The translations under genes and the position numbers were made by a program. The notes beneath the pieces are model-generated. The model was not told where the DNA came from, did no database searches, and saw only the letters and a program-made list of their open reading frames with translations. This document shows, in pieces, positions 28,285 to 37,184 of a stretch of 64,000 nt of DNA. Position 1 is the first letter of the stretch, and each line of letters opens with the position of its first letter. Source of the stretch: Antiquaquibacter oligotrophicus (GTDB lineage: Bacteria; Actinomycetota; Actinomycetes; Actinomycetales; Microbacteriaceae); NCBI RefSeq assembly GCF_020535405.1, contig NZ_CP085036.1:1984001-2048000 (forward strand), in the 5' to 3' direction.

Positions 28285-29895
28285 GTGAGTGCTGGGAACT
28301 CGTCGACCGATGGTCGCGTCACGGTCGCGCACCGAAACACGAGCGACACGCACCTTCACTATGATCAGGACCAGCCGCAGCGTCGGGGCCATTTCGGGGA
28401 CGACCAGCGTGGGGTTTGGTTCGCCCCGCGACCGGGGGACGATGCAGCCGTGAGCACCGTGGAGACTGCGAGCGCGACAGCGCTCACGTGGCCTCGCGAG
28501 TATGCGCGCCTCATCGCGGTGACCGATCTTCTCGTGGTGATCACCGTGGTACTCGGCACCCAGTTTGTGTGGTTCGGTTTCGGGCACCCCCGCGCCGCTT
28601 GGATGGTGGAGTCCTGGATCATTTCCGGCCTAGTGGTGCTCGGCTGGGTGGCGACGTTGGCCATGTACGGGTCGCGGGACAGTCGGGTAATCGGCTCGGG
28701 TACCACCGAATACAAGCGCATCGTGGATGCGACGCTCCTCCTGCTCGCGACCGTTGCCGTCGTGGTTTTCTTCGCCCAGTTGGAGCTCTCGCGCGGGTAC
28801 TTCATCGTCGCGCTCCCCATCGGACTCCTTGCTCTGCTCCTCTCGAGGTGGGCATGGCGCAAATGGTTGGCGTGGCAGCGTAAGCGCGGACACTACATTT
28901 CCCGGGTGCTGCTCGTGGGTTCACGCGCAAGCGTGGAGGCGATCGCGGCCGACCTGCGCCGCCAGCCTCAGGCCGGTTACCTCGTCGTCGGGGCTTGCAC
29001 TCCGGGGTCGGAGGTTGCGGGCTACCTTCCTGACTCGGAGATCCCGGTCTCAACGAACCTCGATCAACTGCACCGGGCGATCGATGCCACGGGAGCGGAC
29101 ACAGTGGTGGTGACCAGCAGCGACGAGTTGCCCCCGCAACGCATCCGCGAGCTCAGCTGGACGTTGGAGCCCGGGCGCCAGCACCTCGTGGTGGCGCCAA
29201 GCCTGACCGATATCGGTGGCCCGCGTATTCACATGCGACCGGTGGCCGGCCTTCCGCTCATCCACGTGGAGACGCCGAGGTATGAGGGCTTCACTCGCTT
29301 CGCGAAGCGCGCTTTCGACGTGGTCTCGTCGGCGGGGCTCATCCTCGTGCTGTCGCCCGTGCTTTTGGGCATCGCCCTCATCGTGCGCCTGAGCACACCG
29401 GGCCCTCTCCTCTTCCGTCAGGAGCGCGTGGGTTTACACGGCAAGCATTTCGAGATGCTCAAGTTCCGCTCGATGGTGGTCGACGCCGAGGCGAAGCTCG
29501 CTGAGTTGCAAGCGAAGGAGCGCGCCGAGGGCAATGCAGTCTTGTTCAAGATGAAGGATGACCCCCGGGTCACCCCCATCGGCAAGGTGCTGCGCCGCTA
29601 CAGCCTTGACGAGCTTCCGCAGCTCTTCAACGTCTTCGGCGGGAGCATGTCATTGGTCGGACCACGCCCTCCGCTTGAGCGCGAGGTAGCACAGTACGAG
29701 CACCATGTGCACCGCCGCTTCCTAGTGAAGCCTGGCATCACGGGGCTCTGGCAAGTGAGTGGCCGTTCGAACCTCTCGTGGGAAGACACCGTGCGTTTGG
29801 ATCTGTACTACGTGGAGAACTGGTCGATCACGGGAGATCTTGTAATCCTGTGGCGTACGGCAAAGGCTGTGGTCGCGCGCGACGGGGCCTACTGA
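28285..29895 (+). CDS. Polyprenyl glycosylphosphotransferase (initiating exopolysaccharide sugar transferase)
   Basis: 536 residues, GTG with GGGGG upstream. It transfers a sugar phosphate from a nucleotide sugar to undecaprenyl phosphate, the first step of repeat-unit synthesis. A ~60-residue soluble head is followed by four membrane helices (~70-185), a CoA-binding-like Rossmann domain (~195-315, VLLVGSRASVEAIAADL), a fifth hydrophobic segment and the catalytic bacterial sugar transferase domain (~340-536) with KRAFDVVSSAG, LKFRSM, LRRYSLDELPQLFNV and GITGLWQVSGRS. Starts the polysaccharide locus; its last 7 bases overlap the converging acyltransferase gene. Confidence 0.93.
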   Translation: MSAGNSSTDGRVTVAHRNTSDTHLHYDQDQPQRRGHFGDDQRGVWFAPRPGDDAAVSTVETASATALTWPREYARLIAVTDLLVVITVVLGTQFVWFGFGHPRAAWMVESWIISGLVVLGWVATLAMYGSRDSRVIGSGTTEYKRIVDATLLLLATVAVVVFFAQLELSRGYFIVALPIGLLALLLSRWAWRKWLAWQRKRGHYISRVLLVGSRASVEAIAADLRRQPQAGYLVVGACTPGSEVAGYLPDSEIPVSTNLDQLHRAIDATGADTVVVTSSDELPPQRIRELSWTLEPGRQHLVVAPSLTDIGGPRIHMRPVAGLPLIHVETPRYEGFTRFAKRAFDVVSSAGLILVLSPVLLGIALIVRLSTPGPLLFRQERVGLHGKHFEMLKFRSMVVDAEAKLAELQAKERAEGNAVLFKMKDDPRVTPIGKVLRRYSLDELPQLFNVFGGSMSLVGPRPPLEREVAQYEHHVHRRFLVKPGITGLWQVSGRSNLSWEDTVRLDLYYVENWSITGDLVILWRTAKAVVARDGAY

Positions 29896-31127
29896 GCATC
29901 GCCCTGTGCGGGCGATTCCGCCGACGGATGTCCCGGATGGTTTCCCGCTGTCATCGCTCCGCGGTTATTGGCAGAACGTCCCGATCGACGTTGAAACCAA
30001 GAAGACACCGTACGCCTGACCCGATCTGTATTGTGCTCTGTCAATCGCCCGAAGCCCCAAGCGAACGCGCATATTCCGCTGATCAGAGCCAGACCTAAGA
30101 GAACATGTGGCGGATCTATCGTCCACCGCTCTGCTTTTGCAGGAACCAGCATGGCAGCGAGGAATACGACGATCGGCATGTGCACTGCATAAAGCGAGTA
30201 GGACCAATGTGCCGCATTTGAGCTACCACTTAGAACCAGATCGGCCTTTCCGGGAAGCCGAATGTCGACCACAAGCGATGCGACGAGCAGCGCAGTGATC
30301 GCTCCCAGAGCTAATGAATCGAGACGCAGAGGTGCCGGAATCTGATGGTGAGCCACCATCGCCGCCAGCACGCCAACAGCCAAAACAACTTGAGCAACTC
30401 GAACGGCGGGTCTCGGCGAGCGCCGCAGAAACGCAGCGATGGTGCCCCGGTTCGCGCCCACAATCGCCCCAAGGATCCACGCCGGCATCAGAAGAAGCAC
30501 CTCAGGGCCGACGAAGATCACGATTGCAACCGCAAGGATTCCATACAGGAGTCGCAGCGCCCAGTGCAGGCGTGAAACGACTGCCAGCGCGAATACGGGG
30601 AAGAGTAGGTAGTACCAGAACTCGTAGGAGAGGGACCACAGGGGGTTGTTCGTGCCGTAGGGCTGAACCCAGATGTCCTGCAGGAAGAAGACGTTTCCGA
30701 CCAAGGTCAATAGCGAATGGTCGGGATTGGCGTCGAGGGCCGCGTACGTTGCGGATGCTGAGTATGCGTCAGCGGAAGCGAACAGATGCTTTCCGAGCGC
30801 GTCAAGAATCACCGTCAATGCCAATGCCGGGAGCAAGACGATCCAAAGTCTCGTTACTCGCGCGATTGCATAGCTCTTCCACGCGAATCCGCCGCCCCGC
30901 ACGCGCGTCCATGCGCTGCCGCCTACCCAGAAACCGCTGAGCACGAAAAAAACCACGACTGCTTCAGCGCCGACGCTGGTAAACGAGTAGAGAATTGCGT
31001 GCCCCACCGTTTGAGGAGCTTCGCTGTAGTCCTCGAAGAAGAACACACGAAAGTGACCCGCCACCACTAATAAGGCTGCGCCAAAACGCATGATGTTCAA
31101 GGCTCGATTCTCTGCACCCGTCCCCAT
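29889..31127 (-). CDS. Acyltransferase family 3 membrane protein
   Basis: 412 residues from ATG 31127. About ten hydrophobic segments. The N-terminal family motif is seen as NIMRFGAALLVVAGH, with the conserved His, and a later NPLWSLSYEFWYYLLFPV is typical of acyltransferase 3 proteins. These move acyl groups, often acetyl, from the cytoplasm to sugars of surface polymers. Its place between the initiating transferase and the glycosyltransferases suggests it decorates the same polysaccharide. It diverges from the FrhB-like gene; the 174 bases between them should hold both promoters. Confidence 0.9.
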   Translation of the reverse strand: MGTGAENRALNIMRFGAALLVVAGHFRVFFFEDYSEAPQTVGHAILYSFTSVGAEAVVVFFVLSGFWVGGSAWTRVRGGGFAWKSYAIARVTRLWIVLLPALALTVILDALGKHLFASADAYSASATYAALDANPDHSLLTLVGNVFFLQDIWVQPYGTNNPLWSLSYEFWYYLLFPVFALAVVSRLHWALRLLYGILAVAIVIFVGPEVLLLMPAWILGAIVGANRGTIAAFLRRSPRPAVRVAQVVLAVGVLAAMVAHHQIPAPLRLDSLALGAITALLVASLVVDIRLPGKADLVLSGSSNAAHWSYSLYAVHMPIVVFLAAMLVPAKAERWTIDPPHVLLGLALISGICAFAWGFGRLTEHNTDRVRRTVSSWFQRRSGRSANNRGAMTAGNHPGHPSAESPAQGDAQ

Positions 31128-31301
31128 GTCGCCATCTTGGCAGATCGAGGTTTCGGTCGGATTGCGAGATCGCGACCGATGACATGTGAAGATCAGGTAA
31201 ATCGGTCGGTGCCTGCGACAAACTTCCGCTAGCGTCGAGGGTGCTCGCAAACTCTGATCCCGTTGATCTTGGGATCGGCGGGCACTGGGGACTGGGGGCC
31301 T

Positions 31302-32708
31302 ATGGCAACGATCGATGATGTTGTGCGGACAGGAGTCTGCGTAGGGTGCGGTGGTTGTTCGGCCGCGACCGGCGGTCGCATTCCGGTGAGGCTTGGGCCG
31401 ACCGGTCTTTACAAGGCCGATCTTTCAAATGCCACGTCACACGACAAACTGCTTGGTTCAAAAGTCTGTCCTTTCGCGGACGAGTCCCGCAACGAAGATG
31501 AGATCGGAGAAAGCCTCTTCGAGGGGCTACCGCGAGACGACAGGATTGGCTACTACCGATCGATGTTCGCAGGACGCGTGAACGACGACACGCGAGTCGA
31601 ATCGAGTAGCTCGGGGGGGCTGACAACCTGGTTGCTTAGGGCCCTGCTTGAGAGCGGGAAAGTTCAAGGGGTTATTCATGTAGGCGAATCCAATGGTCCA
31701 CTGTTCGGATATGTCATCTCGAGAACTATTGACGACCTTGATCAGTCGAGGAAATCCAAGTACTACCCCACTTCGTTTGGTGACGTGCTCAGGTCTATTA
31801 GGGGTGACGGGCAGGTTTACGCCTTCGTCGGCATTCCCTGTGCAATTCGCAGTCTTCGTTTGATTGCGGAGTCCGACCCCTCTTTGCAATCCCAGATCAA
31901 ATATGCGGTGGGGATACTTTGCGGGCACCTGAAGTCGGCCGCTTATGCAGAATCTTTTGCATGGCAACTCGGAGTCGAGCCGGAGCATATCGAGACTGTC
32001 GATTTCAGAATTAAGGACAGGAATCTAACGTCCCGACAGTATTCGTTCGGCGTCAAAGACCGACGGGACGGCGAGTGGCGAACTGCCCAGACTCTCTCGT
32101 TGGTAGGGGGAAGTTGGGGCCACGCAGTTTTCCAGCCTGAGGCGTGTAACTACTGCGACGATGTGTTCGCAGAAACCGCAGATGTTGTGATTGGTGACGC
32201 CTGGCTTGCCAAGTACGAGATTGACTGGCGCGGCACGAACGTCGTGGTGTCGCGATCTAGCGAGCTCGACGAGATATTCGCGGCTGGAGATGATCGCGGG
32301 GATCTCGTCCGCGAGCCTTTGGAGATTGATTCCGTTGTCCGGACTCAATCTGGCAACTTCCGCCACCGTCGTGATGGCCTCGCGGTTCGCCTTGCTGATG
32401 ACGATGCTGCGGGTCGTTGGCACCCGACGAAACGCGTACAACCTGGATACCCAGTTTCCGACGAACGTGTGCGACTCATTCGTGAACGACGGAATCTCTC
32501 CAGTGTTAGCCACGAGGCCTTCGCGGAGGCGAAATCTGCGGGGAACCTAGAAGTCTATTTAGGTGCGATTCTCCCCTTAATCGAAAGCTATCAATCGAGC
32601 ACGAAGATGACCCTCACGAGGAGAATTTTGAACAAGTTTAAAAGGGAGGCGTGGAAGATAGTGACAAGTCTCCGCAGTCGTCGCCAATCAGCCGGACAGA
32701 ATCAGTGA
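31302..32708 (+). CDS. FrhB-like Coenzyme F420 hydrogenase/dehydrogenase beta-subunit protein
   Basis: 468 residues from ATG 31302 (GGGGGC upstream); a TTG at 31263 is a less likely start. An iron-sulfur motif CVGCGGC with a further Cys in VCPF lies in the first ~60 residues. Then come the FrhB N- and C-terminal domains: SSSSGGLTTWLLRALLESG, FVGIPCAIRSLR, GILCGHL and ACNYCDDVFAETADVVIGDAW. True FrhB subunits oxidise F420; versions in polysaccharide loci often neighbour pyruvyl transferases, and their reaction is not established. Here the next gene starts inside its stop codon (GTGA), which ties it to the pyruvyl transferase-like protein. Confidence 0.85.
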   Translation: MATIDDVVRTGVCVGCGGCSAATGGRIPVRLGPTGLYKADLSNATSHDKLLGSKVCPFADESRNEDEIGESLFEGLPRDDRIGYYRSMFAGRVNDDTRVESSSSGGLTTWLLRALLESGKVQGVIHVGESNGPLFGYVISRTIDDLDQSRKSKYYPTSFGDVLRSIRGDGQVYAFVGIPCAIRSLRLIAESDPSLQSQIKYAVGILCGHLKSAAYAESFAWQLGVEPEHIETVDFRIKDRNLTSRQYSFGVKDRRDGEWRTAQTLSLVGGSWGHAVFQPEACNYCDDVFAETADVVIGDAWLAKYEIDWRGTNVVVSRSSELDEIFAAGDDRGDLVREPLEIDSVVRTQSGNFRHRRDGLAVRLADDDAAGRWHPTKRVQPGYPVSDERVRLIRERRNLSSVSHEAFAEAKSAGNLEVYLGAILPLIESYQSSTKMTLTRRILNKFKREAWKIVTSLRSRRQSAGQNQ

Positions 32709-33781
32709 GGAACGCAGCGCCTCGGGAGGTCTTCGTAATTCTCACAGGCGTATCTGGGAATCTCGGCGATGCCGTAATTCGTCGCCGCGTGCTCGAGTGG
32801 TGCAGGGGGCTGGGAAGGGTTCACGCCTATGTCGGGCGCACGACGCCCGGGTGGCTGGGCCAGCTAGCTCTCAGCAACGACGAAGTGCTCTACCGAGCTA
32901 AGGATCGCCGCCGCTGGTTGAAGGAACTTCTGCTCCACAAGCGAGCACCGGTTCTGGTTTTCGACCCCGGAGAAGTACCGCTTGGCACCGAGCACTTACG
33001 GTCGGAGATCATGTTCCTGGGGATAGTTGCGATGGTTCGGCTCAAGGGTGGGTTCATTTTTCGTCCCCCCCGTGCCGTCGGCTCAGTTCATCCGGTAGTT
33101 GGGTGGGTTTATCGAACCTCCAGTCGACTGTCCAACATCGTGCTCTGGCGGGAGACGCCATCACTCGAGAGAATGCGAGTGGGGAAAATCAGCCCGGACA
33201 CTGCGTTTGGCGAGCCCCGAACCCCTGGGTTGCCTCACGGGCAGCGGCGTGTCGTCATAGTAAGCATGCGAGGCAAGCGGCCGATTCCGCCCGCCGAGTG
33301 GTTTGAAGGCATCGCGAGTTTCGCGAAGCGTCATGACTACCGCATTGTCGCTGTAAGCCAGGTCGATGAAGATGAGGTGCGGTCTGCGGAACTTGCTGAG
33401 CGATTTGGTGGTGCCGCCGAATACATCCCCTGGGGTGAAAGGTCAGATAAAGAGCAGGAGACTTCAGTCCGAGCTTTGTATGAAACGGCCGCTATCGCCA
33501 TTAGCGATCGTTTGCATGTTCTCATCCTCGCAGCAAAAGCGGGTGCGCTCCCCGTTGAAATAGCGGAGTCGCCGAGGCCTAAGGTGCGAGAGCACTTCAG
33601 AACGGTTGGAATACATTCCATCAGCTATCCAATCGCGGGCTCGGCTGCGGAGGTAGACGCATTCCTGGAGCAGCAAATCTCAAGGGTTGAAGAGATCTCG
33701 ACCCTGGTAGACGACGCCGAGGCTAAGCTCCAGCTCGAAATCGACAATTTCCGAGCGGCTGTCAAGGCGAATCGTGACTAA
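32705..33781 (+). CDS. Polysaccharide pyruvyl transferase family protein, copy 1
   Basis: 358 residues from GTG 32705, which overlaps the preceding stop as GTGA and matches the start of its paralogue; an upstream GTG at 32651 has a strong AGGGAGG but would overlap by 58 bases. Family features: VFVILTGVSGNLGDAVIRRR at the start and AISDRLHVLILAAKAG near residue 285. Members add ketal pyruvate from phosphoenolpyruvate to sugars. A clear paralogue is encoded at 37181 on the other strand. Overlaps the GT2 gene by 8 bases. Confidence 0.85.
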   Translation: MRNAAPREVFVILTGVSGNLGDAVIRRRVLEWCRGLGRVHAYVGRTTPGWLGQLALSNDEVLYRAKDRRRWLKELLLHKRAPVLVFDPGEVPLGTEHLRSEIMFLGIVAMVRLKGGFIFRPPRAVGSVHPVVGWVYRTSSRLSNIVLWRETPSLERMRVGKISPDTAFGEPRTPGLPHGQRRVVIVSMRGKRPIPPAEWFEGIASFAKRHDYRIVAVSQVDEDEVRSAELAERFGGAAEYIPWGERSDKEQETSVRALYETAAIAISDRLHVLILAAKAGALPVEIAESPRPKVREHFRTVGIHSISYPIAGSAAEVDAFLEQQISRVEEISTLVDDAEAKLQLEIDNFRAAVKANRD

Positions 33782-34781
33782 GCATCACGTTAGCGTGGTG
33801 ATGCCGTTGCACAATGCTCGGGCGCACCTTCAATCTGCTCGTGACCAGCTAGAGCTTCTTGACCGCGCCGTCGCGTACGAAATTGTCGTCATCGACGATC
33901 ACTCAACGGACTCGACCGCTGAGGAAGTTCTTGAGTGGGTACCCCCTCCGGGCTCCAGCTTGAAAGTGCTTCAATCCAGCGGTCGGGGTGTGGCCGCGGC
34001 TCGCAACGAGGCACTCGCGTCATGCTCGGGCGAGTTCGTCTGGTTCGTCGACGCCGACGACGTCTGGGCTCCGACCATCGTCTCAGAGATGGTCATGGCT
34101 ATCGGTGACGCTGATGTGGTTCTCTGCAATGCAGACAAGCGGAGCAGGGGAGGTGACCTTCGGGGGACTATCACTGACGCCGAGGACTCAAGCGTGATCT
34201 CGGGCGACGAGGCGTTCCGGCGGCTTCTTGGCGGGTTTGTTCAGGGGCACCTCTGGAACAAGCTTTTTAGACGCTCAGTGATTCCAGCAGATCCATTCCC
34301 CAGAACCCGCGCACATTCGGACCTCGGCGGTGTCATGAGGATATTCAGTTCATCAGACAGGGTTGCGCTCTTACCTCGGTCCCTGTACCAATACATGCTC
34401 TCTACCGGGTCCATCCTCAACTCCAGCTCGTACAACTGGGACGATCTGTCGAGATGCCTCGACATTGCCGCGGGGCTCGTTGAGCAGCGACCAGAAATCG
34501 ATCTTGCGCGTTCGCTGTGCGCGTTCAAGTACCGGTCTGTCGTAGTTCCGATCGCCATCGAGCTAGCGCGTCGGCGTGATCTGCTCGCCTCCAACGAACT
34601 GAAGAGACTTCGTCGACTGAACAGGTCGCGCATATCGGCGAGTGATCTTATGTCTGGTGTTATCGATGTTCAAACAGCTGCAGCAGTCATTGCAGTTTGG
34701 ATTTCGCCCGCTTTATTCGAGTATGTTTACCGGTCCCGGAGGTCAGGCACATGGATCTCAATATCTCGAGACACTGCGTGA
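33774..34781 (+). CDS. Glycosyltransferase family 2
   Basis: 335 residues, GTG start inside the end of the pyruvyl transferase gene. A GT-A fold opens VSVVMPLHNARAHLQSA; the nucleotide-sugar Asp residues are in VIDDHSTD, and the metal-binding triad in WFVDADDVW. It adds one sugar of the repeat unit on the cytoplasmic face. Donor and acceptor cannot be read from the sequence. Translationally coupled to the two genes before it. Confidence 0.9.
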   Translation: MTKHHVSVVMPLHNARAHLQSARDQLELLDRAVAYEIVVIDDHSTDSTAEEVLEWVPPPGSSLKVLQSSGRGVAAARNEALASCSGEFVWFVDADDVWAPTIVSEMVMAIGDADVVLCNADKRSRGGDLRGTITDAEDSSVISGDEAFRRLLGGFVQGHLWNKLFRRSVIPADPFPRTRAHSDLGGVMRIFSSSDRVALLPRSLYQYMLSTGSILNSSSYNWDDLSRCLDIAAGLVEQRPEIDLARSLCAFKYRSVVVPIAIELARRRDLLASNELKRLRRLNRSRISASDLMSGVIDVQTAAAVIAVWISPALFEYVYRSRRSGTWISISRDTA

Positions 34782-34830
34782 AAATGTGTCCTCGGGACTT
34801 GCGTGCCGAGACAGAATCGGAAGCTACATT

Positions 34831-36252
34831 ATGAGTTCGAGAACGAACGCTGGCTTAGTTGACGCCCCCGCCGGAGTTGGGGCGAGTGTGCCACAGCCAC
34901 GATTCGCGATCGTCGTCTTTTTGATATTGGGCGTCATCGCTCTCGCACTCTCCGCAGGAATCAACCCTGGGTTCGTACGCGTCCTGCCGGCCGCACTCGG
35001 TGCGTTGCTTGCTTTTGCGGTCACGGCCAGAAGGCTCGCTCCCCTCGCCGTTTCCCCTGGGTTCTATTTCGCAGCATATCTTGCGGGTCTGGGCTTCCTT
35101 GGATTCCATCTCACGAACGTGTTCGCAGGTTCCGGAGGTACGGGCGGAGTTGACGTTGTTCTCGATCTCGGAACTCTTCAAATGACCGCTAGCAGCTTTC
35201 TTTTCGCGGCCATCATCGTGCTGATCGCGGCGTCGTTCGCTCGCGGGGGGCGAGCAGCTCCCGTTGGGCCGGGTCCGGCTCGACCGCTTGATCTCGGAGA
35301 TCTCGGCCGATACTCCTCGATGCTGCTCGTATTCAGCCTCGCAACGCTGATGCTCTTAATCTACTTTCTAGGTATCGGGTCGTTGCTGGAGCGTTCAGGA
35401 CGCTTGGTTGGCTCCGAATCGAGCATCCAGACGGCGGTTGGCATGTCCGCAATTGCAGCCGTCGTCGCCTCGGGGATCGTGGTTTTTTCTCGCAGGGGAA
35501 TTCTCAGGATCGTGGCGATTCTCTCGGTCCTAGGGTTCACCGCCTACTTTGTTTCCTTAGGTACGAGACGTCTCGCTCTTATGCCGATTCTCTTGCTGCT
35601 CTCCTATGCGCTGGCGCGAAGAGGCGCCGTGCGTCCCCTCGCCGTGATGATCGCGACAATTGCGGCTCTAGTTCTCCTGACCTTGCCCCTCTACTTCAGG
35701 TCGCTTCCGAGTCACGGACTGATTCCGCATCTCAACGCATTGGGAAGCTTTTCGATTGGCGCAGACAACCTCTCAGCAAGTTTCAACAACATCCTTGCGG
35801 GCTTCAAGATCACGGCAATGACGGGTTTTGGGCGGCCGCACATAGGTATTGATGCGTTCTGGGTCTCAATCAACCCCATAACTGGAGACTCCGTTGGTTG
35901 GAGTCAGATCGCACCTTCACTTCGACTCAACCGCTTTACGCCCTACTCGGGACTAGGAGAGTTGATTAACCTCGGGTCGACTGTATTTGTCGTTTCGCTC
36001 GGTCTCATAGGTCTGGCTCTTGGCAACATCCAGCGGATTAACGACAAGCTCTTCACAACTTTGATCGGGAGGCTCTTCGCGATCGGCACGCTCGGGTTGA
36101 CCTTCATATTCGTTATTCAGTCAACCCAGTACAACCTGCGTTCTAACCTCCGTTACCTTTATTTCGCGATCGGACTTCAGCTCGCAGCTTTGCTGATTCT
36201 TCGGTTGCGCGAGGCGATCGCCCAGAAACGGCGGGTGCCCGGACACTATTAG
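34831..36252 (+). CDS. Probable oligosaccharide repeat-unit polymerase (Wzy-like)
   Basis: 473 residues from ATG 34831, 49 bases after the GT2 stop. About 11-12 hydrophobic segments spread over the whole length, with a longer outer loop after ~290 (LNALGSFSIGADNLSASFNN, TPYSGLGELINLGS), the shape of O-antigen polymerases, which have little sequence conservation. It would join lipid-linked repeats outside the membrane. The assignment rests on topology and on its place in the locus. The end overlaps the converging nitroreductase gene by 4 bases. Confidence 0.65.
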   Translation: MSSRTNAGLVDAPAGVGASVPQPRFAIVVFLILGVIALALSAGINPGFVRVLPAALGALLAFAVTARRLAPLAVSPGFYFAAYLAGLGFLGFHLTNVFAGSGGTGGVDVVLDLGTLQMTASSFLFAAIIVLIAASFARGGRAAPVGPGPARPLDLGDLGRYSSMLLVFSLATLMLLIYFLGIGSLLERSGRLVGSESSIQTAVGMSAIAAVVASGIVVFSRRGILRIVAILSVLGFTAYFVSLGTRRLALMPILLLLSYALARRGAVRPLAVMIATIAALVLLTLPLYFRSLPSHGLIPHLNALGSFSIGADNLSASFNNILAGFKITAMTGFGRPHIGIDAFWVSINPITGDSVGWSQIAPSLRLNRFTPYSGLGELINLGSTVFVVSLGLIGLALGNIQRINDKLFTTLIGRLFAIGTLGLTFIFVIQSTQYNLRSNLRYLYFAIGLQLAALLILRLREAIAQKRRVPGHY

Positions 36253-37184
36253 TGCGATACGAAAACGGCCGTGGTCGGTCGGATAGGCGATCTCGCTACT
36301 CGAGCTTCGGGGTTTGCGAATCCGAACGCGAGCAGAGTTATTACGTCCTCTGACTCTGGAATCCCAGCCGTCACTCTGAGTCGATCTGAATCGTCGTTGC
36401 TGCGGGACCAGTTCAACATGCACGTGGAAATACCCAAACCATGGAGCGCCCACACGAATGACATAGCGAAGAGTCCACCGTCGATCCATCGCTGGTTGCG
36501 CTCGCCCGAACCTCCGAACAGCGGAGCGTCCACCGTTATTACCGCCACCGACGGCACGTTCTTGGCGAAAGCGGCGCTGCCGTTATGAAGCCCCAGTACT
36601 TTCTGTGCGTACTCCCCGTGATACACGTGAACTCGCCAAGGTTGGCGGTTGCATACTGAGGGTGTGTGTTGGGCCAGCTCAACCGCCTGACGGACTTGGT
36701 CCTCAGGGACCGGCGTGCTGATGTAGGTTCGGATACTCTTGCGGGACTTGAAGAAGCGTGTCAACTCGTCCTGCGAAATGCTGGAGGCAGGTAAAGTCAC
36801 GTACTTCGGGCTAACCGATGCGTCGATCTGGCCCCTTTCATTCCACTCTTCAAGGGCTTGCAGGGCCGACTCGGCATTTTTGCCGTACTCTGATTCGCTT
36901 CCTTCGTTTTGGAGAAGCAACTCGAGTCGGTTGCGCACTGCTACACCAAAGGGTCGTCGCGGATCGCGGAGGGCCAGCCCTTTCTCGATGCGATGGTAGT
37001 CACGGGTTACTTGGGACTCGAGGTTTCGTCCGCGAAGTGCCCCGAGGGCGTCGCTACCAGTTGGCGCACTGAGTTGCTGGTATCTACGCATGTCGCGCCA
37101 AAACTCACGCGCACCTCGAAGGCGGCTCGCAAGCCGCCATGCCCTTGCTTTGAGTGGTTTTGCAACTCTTTCGAGAGGTTTCAT
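36249..37184 (-). CDS. Nitroreductase-family flavoprotein with N-terminal extension
   Basis: 311 residues. The last ~170 form a nitroreductase-like FMN fold: SRKSIRTYISTPVPEDQVRQ, the substrate-side SVCNRQPWRVHVY and GGLFAMSFVWALHGLGIST. The first ~140 residues are basic and not part of the core family. Nitroreductase-like proteins recur in polysaccharide loci beside pyruvyl transferases, with no known reaction. The start overlaps the stop of the upstream pyruvyl transferase-like gene by 4 bases (ATGA), so the two proteins are probably made together. Confidence 0.85.
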   Translation of the reverse strand: MKPLERVAKPLKARAWRLASRLRGAREFWRDMRRYQQLSAPTGSDALGALRGRNLESQVTRDYHRIEKGLALRDPRRPFGVAVRNRLELLLQNEGSESEYGKNAESALQALEEWNERGQIDASVSPKYVTLPASSISQDELTRFFKSRKSIRTYISTPVPEDQVRQAVELAQHTPSVCNRQPWRVHVYHGEYAQKVLGLHNGSAAFAKNVPSVAVITVDAPLFGGSGERNQRWIDGGLFAMSFVWALHGLGISTCMLNWSRSNDDSDRLRVTAGIPESEDVITLLAFGFANPEARVARSPIRPTTAVFVSH